From Maribacter algicola (lineage in GTDB: Bacteria > Bacteroidota > Bacteroidia > Flavobacteriales > Flavobacteriaceae): 64,000 nucleotides of DNA. Below, piece after piece: positions 61,339 through 64,000 of this stretch. The notes below the pieces were generated by a model that was given only the letters and a program-made list of their open reading frames with translations, searched no databases and was not told the DNA's origin. Where the stretch lies: positions 558,001 through 622,000 of the forward strand of contig NZ_QUSX01000001.1 in assembly GCF_003933245.1 (NCBI RefSeq), read 5' to 3'. Each line of letters begins with the position of its first letter. The stretch's first letter is position 1. Made by a program: the position numbers and the translations under genes.

Positions 61339-62040
61339 TTAACTCTTCGGAATAAAATTGGATCTACCTTTCCATGTCCCAAACTCCGCCAGAGGCTTGA
61401 ACCGAAGTGTGGTAAACTCAAAATGAAAGTCCTTTCTCTCCCTTTCTTTCATTGCGTCTACATGCCTTTTTGGCTTTTCAACGTTACTATGCCCCTTAAC
61501 CATATCCTCCATCTCCTTTTCAGATTTCCAAACGGAAAAAGTGGAAACTGTATTTGGAAACTTTACGGAGGCTAATGCGAGTGTTGTTCCCGGATGATCC
61601 CTTACCAGCTTTTCAACTGGTCTACCCCAGTGTATGAATCTGGGTACCGCAAAAGGCTTCATCCTGGCAATGGTTACCGCAACAACAGGGCCATTGGAGC
61701 TATCTACCTTATTTTTGTATTCGGGAATTTTGAATCCCTCATACTTTCCCCATTGTCTTGTAAACGATAAACGAACATGCCACCCTTTTGAAAGAACCTT
61801 GCCAAAATGGTCATTCTCCAGATAACGATTCAGTCCTGTTTCTTCCTCCCACTGCATAAAAACAGCTACTTGTCCAATCAGTACTCTTGAAGTGGAGAAG
61901 ATGGGAGCACCCAAAGTCATGGCCGTCATATATTCTGAGTGAACCAATCCTTTTGTTTGCTTTGAAATGGGTGTCAAGCATATTCCTTTCATTGCTTGAA
62001 AAAAGGGAAGTTCCAATAAATGGTAAGAAAATAGCGTCAC
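61339..62040 (-). CDS. Spheroidene-monooxygenase (CrtA)-like protein
   Basis: A 233-residue protein resembling CrtA-like proteins: VAVTIARMKPFAVPRFIHWG, VEKLVRDHPGTTLALASVKF, TVSTFSVWKSEKEMEDMVKG and KERERKDFHFEFTTLRFKPL. CrtA oxygenates acyclic carotenoids with a heme cofactor, but many relatives outside phototrophs are uncharacterised. No other carotenoid genes are in the window, so the substrate may differ. Coupled with the unknown gene downstream; divergence from LysR is not seen, since both run on the minus strand. Confidence 0.75.
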   Translation of the reverse strand: MTLFSYHLLELPFFQAMKGICLTPISKQTKGLVHSEYMTAMTLGAPIFSTSRVLIGQVAVFMQWEEETGLNRYLENDHFGKVLSKGWHVRLSFTRQWGKYEGFKIPEYKNKVDSSNGPVVAVTIARMKPFAVPRFIHWGRPVEKLVRDHPGTTLALASVKFPNTVSTFSVWKSEKEMEDMVKGHSNVEKPKRHVDAMKERERKDFHFEFTTLRFKPLAEFGTWKGRSNFIPKS

Positions 62041-62118
62041 TCCACATTGGTTTAAATTAACGGTTCCTCCAGTTTCTCAAATTATACTGAAAAGAAACTT
62101 AAATATACGTTCCTCTAA

Positions 62119-63006
62119 TCAAGAATCAAACAGTAAATCTATACAGTTTTGCAAAACCGGATTCCTATGCTCTTTTTTCCAAATGGCAGAAAGCAGTGCC
62201 TTTTGCTCTATATCCCTTAGCTCGATAAATTTAACCCGCATTTGAAAGCCGTATTGCAGGGCCGTTGGCACGATGGCAATGCCCAAATTGTTCTCTACCA
62301 ATTTAAAAATGGTCTGTGCATGCACGGATTTATGGGAAACTTTGGGTACGAATCCCGCATCGGAACAAATACTCATGATCGTTTCATAATAATGGGGGCT
62401 GTAATCCTGACTGAACAGAATAAAGTTATCCTGGGAAAAGCGATCCATCCCCGTATACTCCCTTGTCAACATGGGATAACTCTCGGGCAATACCAAGGAG
62501 AACGTGTCCTCATAGACCGTACGCATTTGTAAATTGGCCGGAACTTTTGCCAATCGGACAAACCCAATATCCAGATCTCCCTTTAAAACGGCATCCACTT
62601 GGTTCAAATTAGACAGCTCCTCCAAGGAGGTCTTTATCTTTGGGAATCTATCCCTTAGCTTTATCAACAGATTAGGAATTACATCCTGCATGGCGGAACC
62701 CAAAAACCCGATTCTAATTTCTCCGGTATCGCCTTCCCCTATCAGTTGTAACTGTCGTTTTATTTCCTTTAACTGCTTAAAAAGTTCTTCGGCTTGGTTT
62801 TTCAAATAATGTCCGGCCGGGGTCAAAGCCACTTTCTTCTTGTCTCTCACGAAGAGTTCCGCTTGTAGAATTTCCTCCATTTGCTTAATCTGGCGTGACA
62901 ATCCGGGTTGTGAGATAAAAAGTTTTTCCGCAGCCTTCCTAAAATGTAGTTCATCGGCTACCGCCAAAAAATACGTAAGGTGCCGTAATTCTATTTGAGA
63001 ACTCAT
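62119..63006 (-). CDS. LysR-family transcriptional regulator
   Basis: About 295 residues from ATG 63006 (MSSQIELRHLTYFLAVADEL); the open frame continues upstream to 63132 but those residues would overlap the hutH start and do not resemble the family. The winged helix reads LHFRKAAEKLFISQPGLSRQIKQME, and the effector domain contains GEIRIGFLGSAMQDVIPNLL and FVRLAKVPANLQMRTV. It is divergent from hutH across 91 bases and may regulate it or its own neighbours; the effector is unknown. Confidence 0.92.
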   Translation of the reverse strand: MSSQIELRHLTYFLAVADELHFRKAAEKLFISQPGLSRQIKQMEEILQAELFVRDKKKVALTPAGHYLKNQAEELFKQLKEIKRQLQLIGEGDTGEIRIGFLGSAMQDVIPNLLIKLRDRFPKIKTSLEELSNLNQVDAVLKGDLDIGFVRLAKVPANLQMRTVYEDTFSLVLPESYPMLTREYTGMDRFSQDNFILFSQDYSPHYYETIMSICSDAGFVPKVSHKSVHAQTIFKLVENNLGIAIVPTALQYGFQMRVKFIELRDIEQKALLSAIWKKEHRNPVLQNCIDLLFDS

Positions 63007-63097
63007 AGTTATTGGTCGTTCAACAAAATGGTATTGGTAATTATCAAACTTAAGCAATATCTTTATAAAACTAATATCTAAAAGGCAAATTTTGGCG

Positions 63098-64000
63098 TTG
63101 GACACCTTTAAATTTGGAGAAGACCGGCTCACTGTAAGTAAGGTCTTAAGTATTGCAAAAGGAGGTACTACAATTGTTCTTTCCCACTCGGTTCAAAAAC
63201 GAATCGAGAACAGTTCACAGGTTGTCGCCTCTATTGTGGAAAAAGGACACCCTGTTTACGGGATAAATACGGGCTTCGGGCCCCTATGCACCACCAAAAT
63301 ATCCAAAGAGGAGACGCGCATTTTACAGACAAATATCCTTAAAAGCCATAGTGTGGGCGTTGGAGAGCCAATTTCTGGAGAATTGGCCAAAATCATGCTG
63401 ATTTTGAAGGCCCATTCGCTGGCAAAAGGATATTCTGGTATAGCGCTTGACACGTTGGAACGAATTATTTGGCATATTGAAAACGATGCGATACCTGTAG
63501 TGCCGTCTCAAGGCTCCGTGGGGGCATCGGGTGATTTGGCGCCATTGTCCCATTTGTTTTTGCCCTTGATCGGGCTGGGCAAGGTCGATTATCAAGGAAA
63601 AATCATCCAGACCCAAACCTTGTTTGAAAAAACGGGACTTGAAGCTATAAACTTGGGTCCAAAAGAAGGACTGGCCCTAATTAACGGTACCCAGTTCATT
63701 GCCGCCCACGCCGTCAAGGTCGTGGAAAAATTGCATTCTGTTTTGTCCCAAGCCGATATCATTGGGGCCATGATGATCGAAGGGCTTCAAGGTTCCGTAA
63801 AGCCCTTTTACAAGGAACTGCACGAACTACGTCCCTTCAAGGGCAATATTCATGTGGCCAGGCGCGTCAAGCGATTGCTAAAGGGTTCAGAAATCATGGA
63901 GGACCATATCGATTGTGACCGCGTACAGGACCCGTATTCCCTACGTTGTATCCCCCAAGTGCACGGGGCCTCCAGAAATGCCTGGTTGCACTTGAAGGAA
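63098..64000 (+). CDS. hutH: Histidine ammonia-lyase, N-terminal part
   Basis: The first 301 residues of HutH run to the window edge. The MIO cofactor motif Ala-Ser-Gly is in QGSVGASGDLAPLSH, and VYGINTGFGPL, the catalytic-loop Tyr region, plus EGLALINGTQF are intact. It deaminates histidine to urocanate, the first step of histidine use. No ATG occurs upstream in frame; TTG at 63098 gives MDTFKFGEDRLTV, matching usual HutH starts. A TTG at 63092 is a less likely alternative. Divergent LysR gene upstream. Confidence 0.94.
   Translation, partial: MDTFKFGEDRLTVSKVLSIAKGGTTIVLSHSVQKRIENSSQVVASIVEKGHPVYGINTGFGPLCTTKISKEETRILQTNILKSHSVGVGEPISGELAKIMLILKAHSLAKGYSGIALDTLERIIWHIENDAIPVVPSQGSVGASGDLAPLSHLFLPLIGLGKVDYQGKIIQTQTLFEKTGLEAINLGPKEGLALINGTQFIAAHAVKVVEKLHSVLSQADIIGAMMIEGLQGSVKPFYKELHELRPFKGNIHVARRVKRLLKGSEIMEDHIDCDRVQDPYSLRCIPQVHGASRNAWLHLKE

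Noticed and set aside
63007..63132. N-terminal extension of the LysR regulator
   Set aside because: It would overlap the hutH start on the other strand, and LysR proteins begin right before the winged helix as at 63006.

Overview
The window comes from a member of the Bacteroidota, most probably a marine Flavobacteriaceae of the Maribacter/Zobellia/Arenibacter kind. The evidence is the gene content (GPH sugar symporter with GH10/GH43/GH95 enzymes, DUF4407, DUF4230, DUF4260, TamB/TamA pair, BlaI/M56-TonB pairs), promoter elements of the TTG-N(17-23)-TAnnTTTG type, weak Shine-Dalgarno signals, AT-rich codon use and dispersed repeats common in that family. The genus is an inference; nothing in the window names the species.

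Layout. (1) 1-9432: the end of a hemicellulose utilisation locus: C-terminus of a GH10 xylanase, GPH-type pentoside transporter, GH43, zinc alcohol dehydrogenase, GH95 alpha-L-fucosidase/L-galactosidase and a secreted carbohydrate esterase. Two pieces have decayed (an N-terminally truncated FG-GAP protein and a C-terminally truncated GH43). (2) 9433-16733: tRNA-Leu(UAG), M20 dipeptidase, a long heptanucleotide array, PhnA-like protein, a BlaI/BlaR1-type pair with clear operators, DUF4407 protein, a VOC relic. (3) 16782-24096: TamB and TamA. (4) 24142-28555 (minus): galE and rfbB-A-C-D for dTDP-L-rhamnose. (5) 28775-29911: a soluble receiver-histidine kinase hybrid, convergent with (6) 29908-47668 (minus): a large Wzx/Wzy-type exopolysaccharide operon.

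The exopolysaccharide operon starts with a stand-alone response regulator, then a sugar transferase fused to a degenerate receiver domain, then a STAS-domain protein. GT2, a half-length TolC-like protein, a Wzz/BY-kinase-like co-polymerase with a degenerate ATPase half, Wzx, Wzy, more glycosyltransferases, Ugd and UDP-xylose synthase follow. With rfbBACD and galE next door, the polymer probably contains rhamnose, xylose and/or glucuronate and galactose. No Wza/OPX protein is seen. I regard the signalling head plus the half-TolC as the most interesting undescribed system here.

(7) 47912-56688 (minus): a 45-residue unknown protein, a membrane-anchored MutS-like ATPase, DinB, MmcQ/YjbR, a second heptanucleotide array touching the MmcQ start, GNAT, Dabb, DUF4230, DUF4260, cyclase, hemW, ruvC and a TonB_C-like lipoprotein. 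(8) 56909-64000: a second BlaI/BlaR1-type pair carrying two TonB_C domains, DUF456, a MITE-like element, nitroreductase, an unknown protein, a CrtA-like protein, a LysR regulator and the start of hutH.

The two arrays are perfect TTGGTTG repeats in the same orientation, 39.5 kb apart. Short dispersed repeats have also entered coding sequences: a CTTCGACT element in the first blaR1 and an inverted pair at the ruvC/hemW junction.
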